Source: Tropicibacter oceani (GTDB lineage: Bacteria > Pseudomonadota > Alphaproteobacteria > Rhodobacterales > Rhodobacteraceae). From it: 64,000 nt of DNA. The notes below the pieces were generated by a model. That model saw only the letters and a program-made list of their open reading frames with translations. It was not told the DNA's origin and ran no database searches. Where the stretch lies: assembly GCF_029958925.1 (NCBI RefSeq), contig NZ_CP124616.1, positions 1,984,001 through 2,048,000 of the forward strand, written 5' to 3'. Position 1 is the first letter of the stretch. Each line of letters starts with the position of its first letter. Shown here piece by piece: positions 24,842-34,850 of this stretch. A program made the translations under genes and the position numbers.

Positions 24842-25129
24842 ATGTCGATCGACAAGGAGACCGCCGCCCGCGTGGCCAAGCTGGCCCGCATCAAGGTGGA
24901 AGACGACGCTCTGCCCGCGCTGGCGCAGGAATTCAACGATATCCTCGGGTTCATCGAACAGTTGAACGAGGTGGATGTTGAGGGTGTGGAGCCGATGACC
25001 TCGGTCACGCCGATGCGGTTGAAGCGCCGCCAGGATGGTGTGACTGACGGCAACCAGCAGGCTGCGGTCTTGTCGAACGCGCCTGACGCCCGCGAGGGGT
25101 TCTTTGCCGTGCCGAAGGTGGTGGAATGA
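24842..25129 (+). CDS. gatC: GatC, aspartyl/glutamyl-tRNA amidotransferase subunit C
   Basis: GatC is the small stabilising subunit of the GatCAB amidotransferase that converts mischarged Glu-tRNA(Gln) and Asp-tRNA(Asn). The 95-residue product shows the family start ([20 protein letters not shown]), the helix [19 protein letters not shown] and the C-terminal FFAVPKVVE. gatA overlaps its stop by 4 bases. gatB is not in the window. Confidence 0.95.
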   Translation: MSIDKETAARVAKLARIKVEDDALPALAQEFNDILGFIEQLNEVDVEGVEPMTSVTPMRLKRRQDGVTDGNQQAAVLSNAPDAREGFFAVPKVVE

Positions 25130-26616
25130 TGTCCGATCTGAGCAAGATGAAGATCGCCGAGGCGCGCGATGCGATGCGTGCGGGCGATGTGACCAGTCAG
25201 CAGTTGACCGAGGCCTGCCTGTCCGCCATCGAAGGCGCCGGCGCGCTGAATGCCTTTGTCCACAACACCCCCGAGATCGCGTTGGAGCAGGCCAAGGCGG
25301 CCGATGCCCGGATCAAGGCCGGGGATGCGCCGGCCATGTGCGGCATTCCCTTGGGCATCAAGGATCTGTTCTGCACCAAGGGGGTTCCCAGCCAGGCGGC
25401 CTCGAACATCCTTGGGGGGTTCAAGCCCGAGTACGAATCGACCGTGACCAGCCAGCTGTTCGATGCCGGTGCGGTCATGCTGGGCAAGTTGAACATGGAC
25501 GAATTCGCCATGGGGTCGTCGAACGAGACCTCGTGCTATGGCAATGCCGTGAACCCCTGGCGGCGCGGCAATGACGACACGGCGCTGACGCCTGGTGGAT
25601 CGTCCGGCGGATCGGCCAGCGCCGTTGCGGCGGATCTGTGTCTGGCGGCGACCGGCACCGACACCGGCGGGTCGATCCGCCAGCCCGCGGCCTTTACCGG
25701 TATCACCGGGATCAAGCCGACCTATGGGCGCTGTTCGCGCTGGGGCATCGTGGCCTTTGCCTCGTCGCTGGATCAGGCGGGACCGATGACCAAGGACGTG
25801 CGCGACGCGGCGATCATGCTGCAGGCGATGTGCGGCCATGACCCCAAGGACAGCACCAGCGCCGATCTGGCCGTGCCGGATTTCGAAGCGATGCTGACCG
25901 GCGACATCAAGGGTAAGACCATCGGCATTCCGCGCGAATACCACATGGACGGCATGCCGGACGAGATCGAGGCGCTTTGGACCGAGGGGCGCAAGATGTT
26001 GCAGGATGCGGGCGCGAAAATCGTCGACATCAGCCTGCCGCATACCAAGTACGCCCTGCCGACCTATTACGTGATCGCCCCCGCCGAGGCGTCGTCTAAC
26101 CTGGCGCGCTATGACGGCGTGCGCTATGGCCACCGCGCCAAGCTGAGCCACGGTGACGGCATCACCGAGATGTACGAAAAGACCCGCGCCGAAGGCTTTG
26201 GCCACGAGGTCCAGCGCCGCGTGATGGTCGGCACCTATGTGCTGTCGGCGGGTTTCTACGACGCCTATTACAACCGGGCGCGCAAGGTGCGGACGCTGAT
26301 CAAGAAGGATTTCGAGGATGTCTTTGCGCAGGGGGTCGACGCGATACTGACGCCTGCGACGCCTTCGGCCGCCTTTGGTCTGGGCGAGATGAAGGATGCC
26401 GATCCGGTGCAGATGTACCTGAACGACGTCTTTACCGTCACCGTCAACCTGGCCGGGCTTCCGGGCATCGCCATTCCCGCAGGTGTCGACAAGCAGGGGC
26501 TGCCCCTGGGGCTGCAACTGATCGGCCGCCCCTGGGAAGAGGGCGATCTGCTGAATACCGCCTATGCGCTTGAGCAGGCTGCGGGCTTTGTGGCCAAGCC
26601 TGCGAAATGGTGGTAA
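25126..26616 (+). CDS. gatA: GatA, aspartyl/glutamyl-tRNA amidotransferase subunit A
   Basis: GatA is the glutaminase subunit of GatCAB and supplies ammonia for tRNA-dependent amidation. The 496-residue product has the amidase signature: catalytic Lys in [11 protein letters not shown], the Ser pair in [14 protein letters not shown] and [17 protein letters not shown], and [12 protein letters not shown] near the C-terminal part. ATG at 25126 overlaps the gatC TGA (ATGA), and an ATG at 25129 is equally possible. Translational coupling with gatC is likely. Confidence 0.96.
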   Translation: MMSDLSKMKIAEARDAMRAGDVTSQQLTEACLSAIEGAGALNAFVHNTPEIALEQAKAADARIKAGDAPAMCGIPLGIKDLFCTKGVPSQAASNILGGFKPEYESTVTSQLFDAGAVMLGKLNMDEFAMGSSNETSCYGNAVNPWRRGNDDTALTPGGSSGGSASAVAADLCLAATGTDTGGSIRQPAAFTGITGIKPTYGRCSRWGIVAFASSLDQAGPMTKDVRDAAIMLQAMCGHDPKDSTSADLAVPDFEAMLTGDIKGKTIGIPREYHMDGMPDEIEALWTEGRKMLQDAGAKIVDISLPHTKYALPTYYVIAPAEASSNLARYDGVRYGHRAKLSHGDGITEMYEKTRAEGFGHEVQRRVMVGTYVLSAGFYDAYYNRARKVRTLIKKDFEDVFAQGVDAILTPATPSAAFGLGEMKDADPVQMYLNDVFTVTVNLAGLPGIAIPAGVDKQGLPLGLQLIGRPWEEGDLLNTAYALEQAAGFVAKPAKWW

Positions 26617-26648
26617 ACGCGGCCTGAATTGCACGAGGCAGTCTGATC

Positions 26649-27350
26649 ATGCGGTATGTATTTTGTGGTTTCGCGGCGGCGCTTGCGCTTGCGGCCTGTT
26701 CCCCTTCGGTGCCTGACAGCGCGGCGGGCGTGCCCGATACCGGGCGCGGCGTCGGCTTTGGCAACTATGCCGACTACCAGGCGCGGCGCGAGGCAGCGCT
26801 GATCAACAACGCGCGCCCGACGACGGTGCCGGGGCCTGTGGACGTGCAGGGCGCGCCGCTGGCGACCGATGCGGAAACCGCCGCGCGCGCGGTGCTGGAC
26901 GGGGATCCCGCACCTGTGGATGGCGGGACCAGCGTGCCGCAGGTCGTGACCAATTCGGTCGGCATTTCGGACGAAAACGATTTTTCGGCGGTGTCGGCAC
27001 AGCGCGACATCCAGGACGACGCCGCACTGATCGCGCAGAACCGCGCCCAGTACGAGGTGATCGCCCCGACCGACCTTCCGACCCGGCCGGGCACCAACCA
27101 GCCCAACATCGTCGAATTTGCCCTGCGCACCACCAACCCCAAGGGGGTTGCGCTGTACAGCCGGTCCAGCTTCCGCGCCGAGGCGCGCTATCAGAAGGCC
27201 TGCGAGGCCTATACCTCGGGCGATCTGGCACAAGAGGATTTCCTGGCGCTGGGCGGGCCTGAAAAGGACCGCAAGGGGATGGACCCCGATGGCGACGGCT
27301 TTGCCTGTTCCTGGGATCCTGCGCCGTTCCGGGCGGCCCGAAACGGCTGA
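26649..27350 (+). CDS. Lipoprotein with excalibur-like calcium-binding C-terminus
   Basis: The 233-residue protein has the signal MRYVFCGFAAALALAACSPS with lipobox LAAC (Cys at 17). A long, low-complexity, probably extended region follows. The C-terminal part has YQKACEAYTSGDLAQEDFLA and ends GMDPDGDGFACSWDPAPFR, which matches the excalibur pattern DxDxDGxxC. The paired cysteines are also typical. The role is probably at the cell envelope, with the exact function unknown. The amidase gene follows by 4 bases, so the two are probably co-translated. Confidence 0.78.
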   Translation: MRYVFCGFAAALALAACSPSVPDSAAGVPDTGRGVGFGNYADYQARREAALINNARPTTVPGPVDVQGAPLATDAETAARAVLDGDPAPVDGGTSVPQVVTNSVGISDENDFSAVSAQRDIQDDAALIAQNRAQYEVIAPTDLPTRPGTNQPNIVEFALRTTNPKGVALYSRSSFRAEARYQKACEAYTSGDLAQEDFLALGGPEKDRKGMDPDGDGFACSWDPAPFRAARNG

Positions 27351-27354
27351 TCCC

Positions 27355-28038
27355 TTGATCGGAGAGCTAACCGCCACGCCCTGGTCGTCGCCGAACTGCG
27401 GCGAACGGCGCGGGGGGCTGACGCCGGACATGGTGGTTCTGCATTACACGGCCATGACCAGCGCCACCCGCGCGCGCGACTGGCTGTGCAATCCCGAAGC
27501 AGAGGTGTCTGCCCATTACGTGGTGGCCGAGGATGGCCAGCTGTGGCAGCTGGTCTGCGAAGGCGCGCGGGCCTGGCATGCGGGCGCCGGGGCCTGGGGC
27601 GGCGTGCCGGACGTGAATTCCCGGTCGGTCGGCATCGAGATCGCCAATACCGGCAGTCACCCTTTTCCCGAACCGCAGATGGCTGTGGTCGAAGCGCTGT
27701 TGCGTGGGATCTGCGCGCGCTGGTCGATTGCGCCGCAAATGGTTGTTGGCCATTCCGATACGGCCATCGGGCGCAAGTTCGACCCTGGTGCGCGCTTTGA
27801 CTGGCAGCGTCTGGCGCGGCAGGGTCTGTCGGTCTGGCCTGTCGCCAAAACGCCGGGCGATTTCTGGCAGGACGCGCGAAGCTTTGGCTATACTTGGGAA
27901 GACGGCGACCAGGACGCTGTTTTGGTGGCCTTTCGCCTGCGGTTTCGTCCCTGGGCCAGCGGTCCGCTGGACGACCACGACCGCGCGCTGATGCGCGATC
28001 TGGCCCGGCGTTGGCCGGTCGACCAGGCGCTGGCCTGA
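27355..28038 (+). CDS. N-acetylmuramoyl-L-alanine amidase (amidase_2, AmpD/AmiD type)
   Basis: This peptidoglycan amidase of about 227 residues cleaves the MurNAc-L-Ala bond. Zinc-ligand elements are MVVLHYTAMT (His), VVGHSDTAIGRKFDPG (His, Asp) and the catalytic HYVVAEDGQLWQLV strand. SVGIEIANTGSHPF is also typical. The start is probably TTG at 27355, because the conserved SPNCGERRGGLTPDM lead-in precedes the first internal ATG (27430), which would cut into the fold. No signal peptide is seen, which suggests a cytoplasmic recycling AmpD-like role. Confidence 0.82.
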   Translation: MIGELTATPWSSPNCGERRGGLTPDMVVLHYTAMTSATRARDWLCNPEAEVSAHYVVAEDGQLWQLVCEGARAWHAGAGAWGGVPDVNSRSVGIEIANTGSHPFPEPQMAVVEALLRGICARWSIAPQMVVGHSDTAIGRKFDPGARFDWQRLARQGLSVWPVAKTPGDFWQDARSFGYTWEDGDQDAVLVAFRLRFRPWASGPLDDHDRALMRDLARRWPVDQALA

Positions 28039-28042
28039 GAGG

Positions 28043-29443
28043 TCACTCCAGCTTGTAGGGCAGGGTGTCGCGCCGCGAGGGGTTGATCGACAGCCGCTTT
28101 TCCAAAGGCGGGACCGAGCGTTGGTGACAGCCCGTGCGCTCGCAGATCCGGCAGGAAATGCCGATCGGTTCAAAGGCGCTGGCGCGGGTGAAATCCAGAT
28201 CGTCCGCATAGACCAGTCCGGCGCCGTGGCGCACTTCGCAGCCCAGAGCGATGGCATAGCGGCGCACCGGTGCGCCGAAATGGCCACCGGTTTTCGACAC
28301 GTCGCGCGCAAGGCTGATATAGCGCACCCCGTCCGGGGTTTCCGCCAGCTGGCGCAGGAACCGCCCCGGCGTTTCAAAGGCGCGGTGCACGTTCCACAGC
28401 GGGCAGGCGCCGCCAAAGCGGGCGAATTGCAGTCGTGTGGCGCTGTGGCGCTTGGTGATGGTTCCGGCCTGATCGACCCGCACGAAAAAGAACGGCACGC
28501 CCTTGGCGCCGGGGCGTTGCAGGGTGGACAGGCGGTGCGCCACCTGCTCGATCGAGGCGCCAAAGCGTGCGGCCAGCAATTCAAGGTCGTGCCGGGTGTC
28601 CTGCGCCGCCTCGAGAAAGGCCTTGTAGGGCATCATGGCGGCGCCTGCGAAATAGTTGGCAAGGCCCAGCTTGGCGATGGCGCGCGCTTCGTCCGACTGG
28701 AACCGGGCCAGATCCAGCGTCGCGTCCAGCAGCTGGTTCTGCCGCAGCAGGGCGACCTGCACCAGCAGTTGAAAGGTCTGGGTTTCCAGCGGCGCCAGCG
28801 ACGACAGCGTCAGTTCCTGCCGCTCTGCATCAAAGCTGCGCAGGGGCGCTTCTCGGGCCTTGCGCACGGCGATCCCCGATTGCGACAGCCGGTTGATCGC
28901 GGCGGCGCGGATGTCGCTTTCGCCGCCCTTGAGCTGGGCGAAATTCTCGGCCGCGCGGTCCACCGGGTCGATGTAGTTGTCGCAGTAGTGAAAGAAATCG
29001 CGCACCTCTTCCCAGGGGCTGGGTTGCAGCTGCGCGCCTTCGCGTCCCAGCGCCTCGTCCAGCGAGGCCAGCCTTTCGTGAGTCTGGCGATAGGCGCGGT
29101 GCAGGGTCAGAAAGGCACGGGCCAGCGCCGGGGCGTTCGACGCGGTCAGCCGCAGATCGGCCAGTTGCGGCGCGGCCTCGGCAAAGACCGGATCGGCCAG
29201 TGCCTCGCGCATGTCGGACACCAGCCGTTCGCTGTCACCCTGGCCCAGTTCGGTCACGTCAAAGCCGAATTCCTGCGCCAGTGCCAGCACCACTGTTGTC
29301 GACACCGGGCGGTTGTTGTTCTCCATCTGGTTCAGATAGGGCAGGGACACGCCCAGCTTGGACGCGAAATCCTTTTGCGTCAGGCCAAGCCTTGTGCGGA
29401 TGTCGCGCAGCTTGGCACCGGCGTACAGTTTCTGGGGGGCCAT
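28043..29443 (-). CDS. pccR: PccR-type short-chain fatty acyl-CoA regulator (XRE family)
   Basis: The 466-residue protein has an N-terminal XRE helix-turn-helix (LRDIRTRLGLTQKDFASKLG, then LPYLNQMENNNRP), a central ImmA/IrrE-like region (DUF2083 type) and a C-terminal cysteine cluster CRICERTGCHQRSVPP. That is the architecture of the ScfR family (RamB, MccR, PccR). In Rhodobacter sphaeroides PccR controls pccB in response to propionyl-CoA status. The neighbouring pccB makes the same assignment natural. The start at 29443 (MAPQKLYAG) sits directly behind TTTGC boxes that also overlap its ribosome site (AAAGG), so autoregulation is likely. Confidence 0.88.
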   Translation of the reverse strand: MAPQKLYAGAKLRDIRTRLGLTQKDFASKLGVSLPYLNQMENNNRPVSTTVVLALAQEFGFDVTELGQGDSERLVSDMREALADPVFAEAAPQLADLRLTASNAPALARAFLTLHRAYRQTHERLASLDEALGREGAQLQPSPWEEVRDFFHYCDNYIDPVDRAAENFAQLKGGESDIRAAAINRLSQSGIAVRKAREAPLRSFDAERQELTLSSLAPLETQTFQLLVQVALLRQNQLLDATLDLARFQSDEARAIAKLGLANYFAGAAMMPYKAFLEAAQDTRHDLELLAARFGASIEQVAHRLSTLQRPGAKGVPFFFVRVDQAGTITKRHSATRLQFARFGGACPLWNVHRAFETPGRFLRQLAETPDGVRYISLARDVSKTGGHFGAPVRRYAIALGCEVRHGAGLVYADDLDFTRASAFEPIGISCRICERTGCHQRSVPPLEKRLSINPSRRDTLPYKLE

Positions 29444-29444
29444 C

Positions 29445-29480
29445 TTTGCACCTTTGCGAAATTGCTCTCGCAACTTTGCA
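29445..29480 (-). promoter_or_regulatory. TTTGC-type boxes at the pccR start (candidate autoregulatory operator)
   Basis: TTTGCACCTTTGCGAA (29445-29460) is followed by the inverted pair TTGCGA (29454-29459)/TCGCAA (29468-29473) and TTTGCA (29475-29480). The boxes lie between the MFS stop and the pccR ATG and cover the ribosome site of pccR. Confidence 0.45.
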
Positions 29481-29486
29481 GGGAAG

Positions 29487-30713
29487 TCAGTCCGCGTCCA
29501 GCCCCTGCATGCGCTGCGCCCGGGCGATCACCAATAGCGTCGCCACGACCGAGGCCGCGCCAGACAGGAACATCATCCAAAGCAGGGGCCATGCGCCGCT
29601 GCCCGGTTGCAGCAAGGTGCCCGCCAGCGCCGACAAGGCCGCGCCGCCGCCGATCATGATCGCGCCGCCCAGCCCGCTGGCGGTGCCCGCCAGGTGCGGG
29701 CGCACCGACATCATGCCGGATGTCGCGTTGGGAATGGTCATGCCGTTGCCCAGCCCCACCAGCGTCATGAAGCCGAAAAAGCTGAGCGCGCTGCCCAAGC
29801 CGGCCCAGAATACCAGCAACAGCGCAAACATGCCGCCGGTGACGATCAGCCCGCCGGACAGCACCATCCGGTTGATCCCGATCCGCACGGAATACCGCCC
29901 GGACACAAAGTTGCCCACCGCATAGCCGATCGCCGGGGCACCAAAGTAGAACCCCAGTTGCGTCGGGGTCAGGCCAAAGACCTGCGTGCCGACAAAGGCC
30001 GCGCCGCCGACATAGGCAAAGAACGCCCCCGAGGAAAAGGCACAGGCCAGCGCATAGCCCCAGAACCGCGGGCTGCGGAACAACTCGGGGTATTCGCCGA
30101 ACTGGCGGGCCAGGCTGAGCGTGCTTTTGGTCGCCGTTTCGCCCAGGTCGCGCCAGACCAGCCAGAACATCCCCAGCCCCAGGAACAGCATCAGCCAGAA
30201 ATTCGCCTGCCAGCCAAAGACCTCGGCCAACGCGCCGCCGATGGCGGGGCTGATCATGGGAACGATGGCCATGCCCATGGTGACATAGCCGATGCGCGAT
30301 GCTGCCTCGTCCGGGGGATACATGTCGCGCACCACCGCGCGGCTGAGCACCATGGCGACCACGATCATGCTTTGCAGCATCCGGAAAGCCAGGAAAACCG
30401 TGACATTCTGTGCAAAGATGCAGCCGATGGTTGCCAGGCAGAAGATCGCCGTGCCACCCAGAATCACCGGCCGGCGGCCCAGCTTGTCCGAGATCGGACC
30501 GATGAACAGCTGCATCACCGCATTCATCGCAAGATACCCCGCGACGGCCAGCTGCATGATGGCATATTCGGTGTCAAAGGCCCGTGTCATGGCAGGCAGG
30601 CTGGGGATGAAGATGTTCATCACCAGCGCCGACATGCCGGACATCAGGATCAGTGTGACAATATGAGGCGGGGTGGCGCGATCAAGAAATTGCGCGTTCT
30701 TGGGGCTTTGCAT
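29487..30713 (-). CDS. Bcr/CflA-type MFS multidrug efflux transporter
   Basis: The protein has about 408 residues and twelve predicted membrane helices. It begins MQSPKNAQFLDRATPPHIVT. The cytoplasmic loop GPISDKLGRRPVILGGTAIF between helices 2 and 3 is the MFS motif A, and SRAVVRDMYPPDEAASRIGY is the DHA1 Bcr/CflA helix-4 segment. Other in-frame ATGs at 30749 and 30788 are possible. The last would overlap the TTTGC box at 30782. It runs ahead of pccR on the same strand and is divergent from pccB, so it may share the acyl-CoA-responsive promoter region. The substrate is unknown. Confidence 0.85.
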   Translation of the reverse strand: MQSPKNAQFLDRATPPHIVTLILMSGMSALVMNIFIPSLPAMTRAFDTEYAIMQLAVAGYLAMNAVMQLFIGPISDKLGRRPVILGGTAIFCLATIGCIFAQNVTVFLAFRMLQSMIVVAMVLSRAVVRDMYPPDEAASRIGYVTMGMAIVPMISPAIGGALAEVFGWQANFWLMLFLGLGMFWLVWRDLGETATKSTLSLARQFGEYPELFRSPRFWGYALACAFSSGAFFAYVGGAAFVGTQVFGLTPTQLGFYFGAPAIGYAVGNFVSGRYSVRIGINRMVLSGGLIVTGGMFALLLVFWAGLGSALSFFGFMTLVGLGNGMTIPNATSGMMSVRPHLAGTASGLGGAIMIGGGAALSALAGTLLQPGSGAWPLLWMMFLSGAASVVATLLVIARAQRMQGLDAD

Positions 30714-30781
30714 GTCCAATCGGTACGCCCGAGATTTGCCATTGTCCATTGCATGCAGGGCCTTGCGGCGGAATTTGCCAG

Positions 30782-30829
30782 TTTGCATTATGCAAATGCA
30801 AATATTTTCAAAATTTGCAAATTTGCCAA
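30782..30829. promoter_or_regulatory. PccR-like operator region in the MFS-pccB divergent promoter
   Basis: This AT-rich segment has TTTGCATTATGCAAA (30782-30796), TTTTCAAA (30805-30812) and TTTGCAAATTTGCCAA (30814-30829). It lies 60-107 bases upstream of the pccB ATG. The R. sphaeroides PccR motif is TTTGCAAA-N4-TTTGCAAA. Here the halves are TTTGCAAA-like but the spacing differs. Confidence 0.6.
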
Positions 30830-30888
30830 GAAACCCTTGAGTGCCGGGGTTTGGTCAGTATTTTCGCGGCAAACGGAAGGGATGGACG

Positions 30889-32421
<1,533 letters not shown>

Positions 32422-32427
32422 GTGACC

Positions 32428-32832
32428 ATGACGCCGGATCGGATCACCCCCCTTGCCAGCCCGGAAGGGCAAGTGCCGCGCGCCCTTCGGGGCGGGTGGT
32501 ACGAGGCGCGTGGCCCGGTCCGTTATGTCCTGTCCCGGCAGTGGCCGCCACGGTTCGACGTGATGGCCAGTGCTGCCTTTCCTGCCGTGCGGCGGGGGCG
32601 TCTGGCGCAACAGGTCCGGCAGGATCTTTGGCGCGCATTTCAGCACTTGCGCGGGTTTTCACCAGTGGTACAAGTTGACGCGACGGAGACTGGGGCCTTG
32701 GTCTTGGCGGGGGGGCGAATCATGCCCGGCCAGCCGATCCCGCCCCGGATGGCCGTCGACATTCAGGCGCTTCTTGACAGCCCGGCGCATCGCGACCGTT
32801 GGCTGACATGGGCGCGAAAGGCCGCGGCATGA
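32428..32832 (+). CDS. Hypothetical protein in the pcc region
   Basis: I do not recognise this 134-residue protein. It is basic, with many Arg and Trp residues (RGGWYEARGPVRYVLSRQWP, RQDLWRAFQHLRGFSP, ending DRWLTWARKAAA), and has no signal peptide. GTG at 32422, right after the pccB stop, is an alternative start, so it is almost certainly on the pccB transcript. The next gene overlaps its stop by 4 bases. Confidence 0.7.
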   Translation: MTPDRITPLASPEGQVPRALRGGWYEARGPVRYVLSRQWPPRFDVMASAAFPAVRRGRLAQQVRQDLWRAFQHLRGFSPVVQVDATETGALVLAGGRIMPGQPIPPRMAVDIQALLDSPAHRDRWLTWARKAAA

Positions 32833-33305
32833 TCGCGCGCCACAGGATTACCAGCCCGGGTGCGCCCGGGACATGCGCGGCCCTGGCGGGAGGACCCACA
32901 TCGTGGGGCTGGGGCTGCGCGTCATTTCTGGCACTTGTTCTTGCCGTTTCACCGACCAGCCGTGCCCATGCATCCGAACCGGTTGCCGTGCCGTCGGGCC
33001 TGTCCGTGGCCTATCACGATGTGATCCTGGACGCGCAGGACGCGGGCGCGACCTATCGCTTTCGCTTTGTCGCGCCGCAGATCGCCGAGGGCGGTGCCGA
33101 TTACCAGGCGGTGGCGGCCGACATGGACTTTCTGTGCAACGAATTTGCCATGACGCGGCTGGACGAAACCGGCCCACAAGCGGCCCGCATCGTGATCACG
33201 CTGATGGCGCAGCCGGTCGAATTCGGCGTCATGACCCCCGGCGTCACACAGTTTTTCGAGAGTTTCAGCATCAAAAACGACCTCTGCATATGGGAACCTT
33301 TTTGA
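32829..33305 (+). CDS. DUF6497-like exported protein
   Basis: The 158-residue protein starts at the ATG overlapping the upstream TGA (ATGA). Residues 1-45 contain a long signal peptide (WGCASFLALVLAVSPTSRAHA). The mature domain (SGLSVAYHDVILDAQDAG, FRFVAPQIAEGG, MDFLCNEFAM, FESFSIKNDLCIWEPF) has two cysteines and resembles the DUF6497 proteins of Rhodobacteraceae. Function is unknown. It is the third gene of the pccB transcript. Confidence 0.7.
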   Translation: MIARHRITSPGAPGTCAALAGGPTSWGWGCASFLALVLAVSPTSRAHASEPVAVPSGLSVAYHDVILDAQDAGATYRFRFVAPQIAEGGADYQAVAADMDFLCNEFAMTRLDETGPQAARIVITLMAQPVEFGVMTPGVTQFFESFSIKNDLCIWEPF

Positions 33306-33519
33306 TGAAAACACAATATCTTGCGGCGCGACTCTCATGTGGACAAGTTTCTGAGGCTTTCCCGTCACAGCGCCATATCTTGCTTGGCGGATCGTATCTT
33401 TTCAAATCGCTCACAGGTATCCTCAGCGTCGATTGCACCCAAGCAATCGTTACCTCGAAATGGGGTCTGATGGGGCAGGATCGCCTTGCAGGCCTTGTTG
33501 AATTTGACAGGAGTAAGAG

Positions 33520-33663
33520 ATGTCCAAGAGCATCAAGCTTCTTGCCATGCTGGGTTTTGTTGCAGGCCTTTCGGCTTGTGGCGGTCAGCAAGAAGAAGAG
33601 TACGTCGTGGTCGACCCCGAGCCGATCAGCGTCGAGCCCGTCTACACCGGCAAGTACAAGTAA
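33520..33663 (+). CDS. Small lipoprotein of 47 residues
   Basis: The ATG at 33520 follows AGGAGTAAG and reads MSKSIKLLAMLGFVAGLSAC then GGQQEEEYVVVDPEPISVEP and VYTGKYK before TAA. A clear lipobox LSAC has Cys at 20, leaving an acidic mature peptide of 28 residues. The 214-base upstream gap gives room for a separate promoter. A GC hairpin follows the stop. Function is unknown. Confidence 0.78.
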   Translation: MSKSIKLLAMLGFVAGLSACGGQQEEEYVVVDPEPISVEPVYTGKYK

Positions 33664-33674
33664 ACCAAAAACGG

Positions 33675-33697
33675 GGCGGGCGTCCTGGACGCCCGCC
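33675..33697 (+). terminator. GC hairpin after the 47-residue lipoprotein gene
   Basis: GGCGGGCGTC (33675-33684) pairs with GACGCCCGCC (33688-33697), loop of 3. There is no T-run, so termination would be weak. Confidence 0.4.
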
Positions 33698-33816
33698 TCG
33701 CTGTTGCCTGGCGCCGGTTTCGGCACAGGACACCCTGCGCGCTGGCCCGCCCCGATCCAAAGCATTCTGCGGCGCGGCCTGTCATTCCCGTCTTTCTCAA
33801 CTCAGGAGGGCGGGGC

Positions 33817-34170
33817 ATGCTGAAGCACCGCGGCTTTCCCGGGCGCCTGACCGGCACCGATTTCCAGTTCACCCTGCGCCGTGCCAACCCCAAGGGGGTG
33901 ACGCCGCTTGTCGAGCGCGAACGCTATCGCGACCGCCGTCCGGCCGACAAACGCGCCGATGCCGGTTTCATGGCGGCGCTTTGGACGCATTTCGGCGATC
34001 AGCCGTTCGAGCGTGGCAACCTGGATGCCGGGCGCCTGTCCTGGCTGTTCGGCCGCGAAGTGCTGCCCGCCGAGGAACCCTTTGACCCCGAAAGCTATGA
34101 CGCGCTGCTGGTCATCGACGAAGAGGCCGCGCGCCGGTCCTTTCCCGAGATTTTCGAGGACGGGCGTTAA
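33817..34170 (+). CDS. Hypothetical 117-residue protein
   Basis: This soluble protein is not recognised. The N-terminal part is basic (MLKHRGFPGRLTGTDFQFTL, RRANPKGVTPLVERERYRDR) and the C-terminal part acidic (AEEPFDPESYDALLVIDEEA). The start has AGGAGG at good distance. It lies between two small lipoprotein genes in the pcc region. Confidence 0.68.
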   Translation: MLKHRGFPGRLTGTDFQFTLRRANPKGVTPLVERERYRDRRPADKRADAGFMAALWTHFGDQPFERGNLDAGRLSWLFGREVLPAEEPFDPESYDALLVIDEEAARRSFPEIFEDGR

Positions 34171-34483
34171 GCATGTTCTTGCCGATTTCCCCCCTGTTTG
34201 CGCAAGAAAAGGCCTATGGGTCTGGCGCATGGCTCTTGCCTCTTGCGAGGCAAGCAAAGCCGGGCAATCTGGCTGCATCACGTGTGTCCCCCAAGCCGCC
34301 TTTGTGCGTCAGCACCCGTGACCCATCCCTTGCCGGACGGCGCTGCCTGTCCCTTCGCGGCCCGTCCGGCACCCTTATTCAGAACCCGCGGCCCGTATCG
34401 CGGGGAACAATTGACCGCCGGGCGACGTTGGCCAGATGGACCGCGTCGCACCGTGCGGCCGAGCAGACATCGGAGATTACGTC
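34171..34483. other. 313-base intergenic region with a perfect 10-bp hairpin
   Basis: No gene is supported here. The only structure I see is TGCCGGACGG (34331-34340) pairing with CCGTCCGGCA (34362-34371) over a 21-base loop, without a T-run. The second half probably holds the promoter of the 70-residue lipoprotein. Confidence 0.45.
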
Positions 34484-34696
34484 ATGCGCATCAAAAGCAT
34501 CACCCTTGCCCTTGTGGCCTGTGCCGGGCTTGTCGCCTGCGAAGGCACCGACCTTGAGCGCGGCCTCATCGGGGCAGGCGCGGGCGCCGCAACGGCGGCC
34601 GCAACCGGGAACAACGTCGCCGCAGGCGCGGCCGTTGGCGGCGTCGCGGGGGTCGTCTGTGACGATCTCACGCCGGGTATCTGCAAGAACAACTGA
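34484..34696 (+). CDS. Small lipoprotein with glycine-zipper segment
   Basis: The 70-residue protein starts at the ATG 34484, with CGGAG upstream. MRIKSITLALVACAGLVACE has the lipobox LVAC. The mature part contains a Gly/Ala zipper (RGLIGAGAGAATAAATGNN, then VAAGAAVGGVAGVV) of the kind that packs in membranes, and two C-terminal cysteines. Function is unknown. An intrinsic terminator separates it from pccA, so pccA has its own promoter. Confidence 0.78.
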   Translation: MRIKSITLALVACAGLVACEGTDLERGLIGAGAGAATAAATGNNVAAGAAVGGVAGVVCDDLTPGICKNN

Positions 34697-34762
34697 GCAT
34701 CGCGTCAGCGCTGCCATTCGTGAATCCGGCCGGGCGCTGCCCCGGCTGACCAGACAAGCGAC

Positions 34763-34796
34763 CGCCGCCCCGGGTTTTGCCCGCGGGCGGCGTTTT
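34763..34796 (+). terminator. Intrinsic terminator between the glycine-zipper lipoprotein and pccA
   Basis: CGCCGCCC (34763-34770) pairs with GGGCGGCG (34785-34792), extended inward by CGGG/CCCG, and TTTT follows at 34793-34796. Confidence 0.78.
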
Positions 34797-34850
34797 CATG
34801 TCGCGACTTTCGCGCCCGTGCCGGGCCAATAGACAAGAGGGGACACAGAC

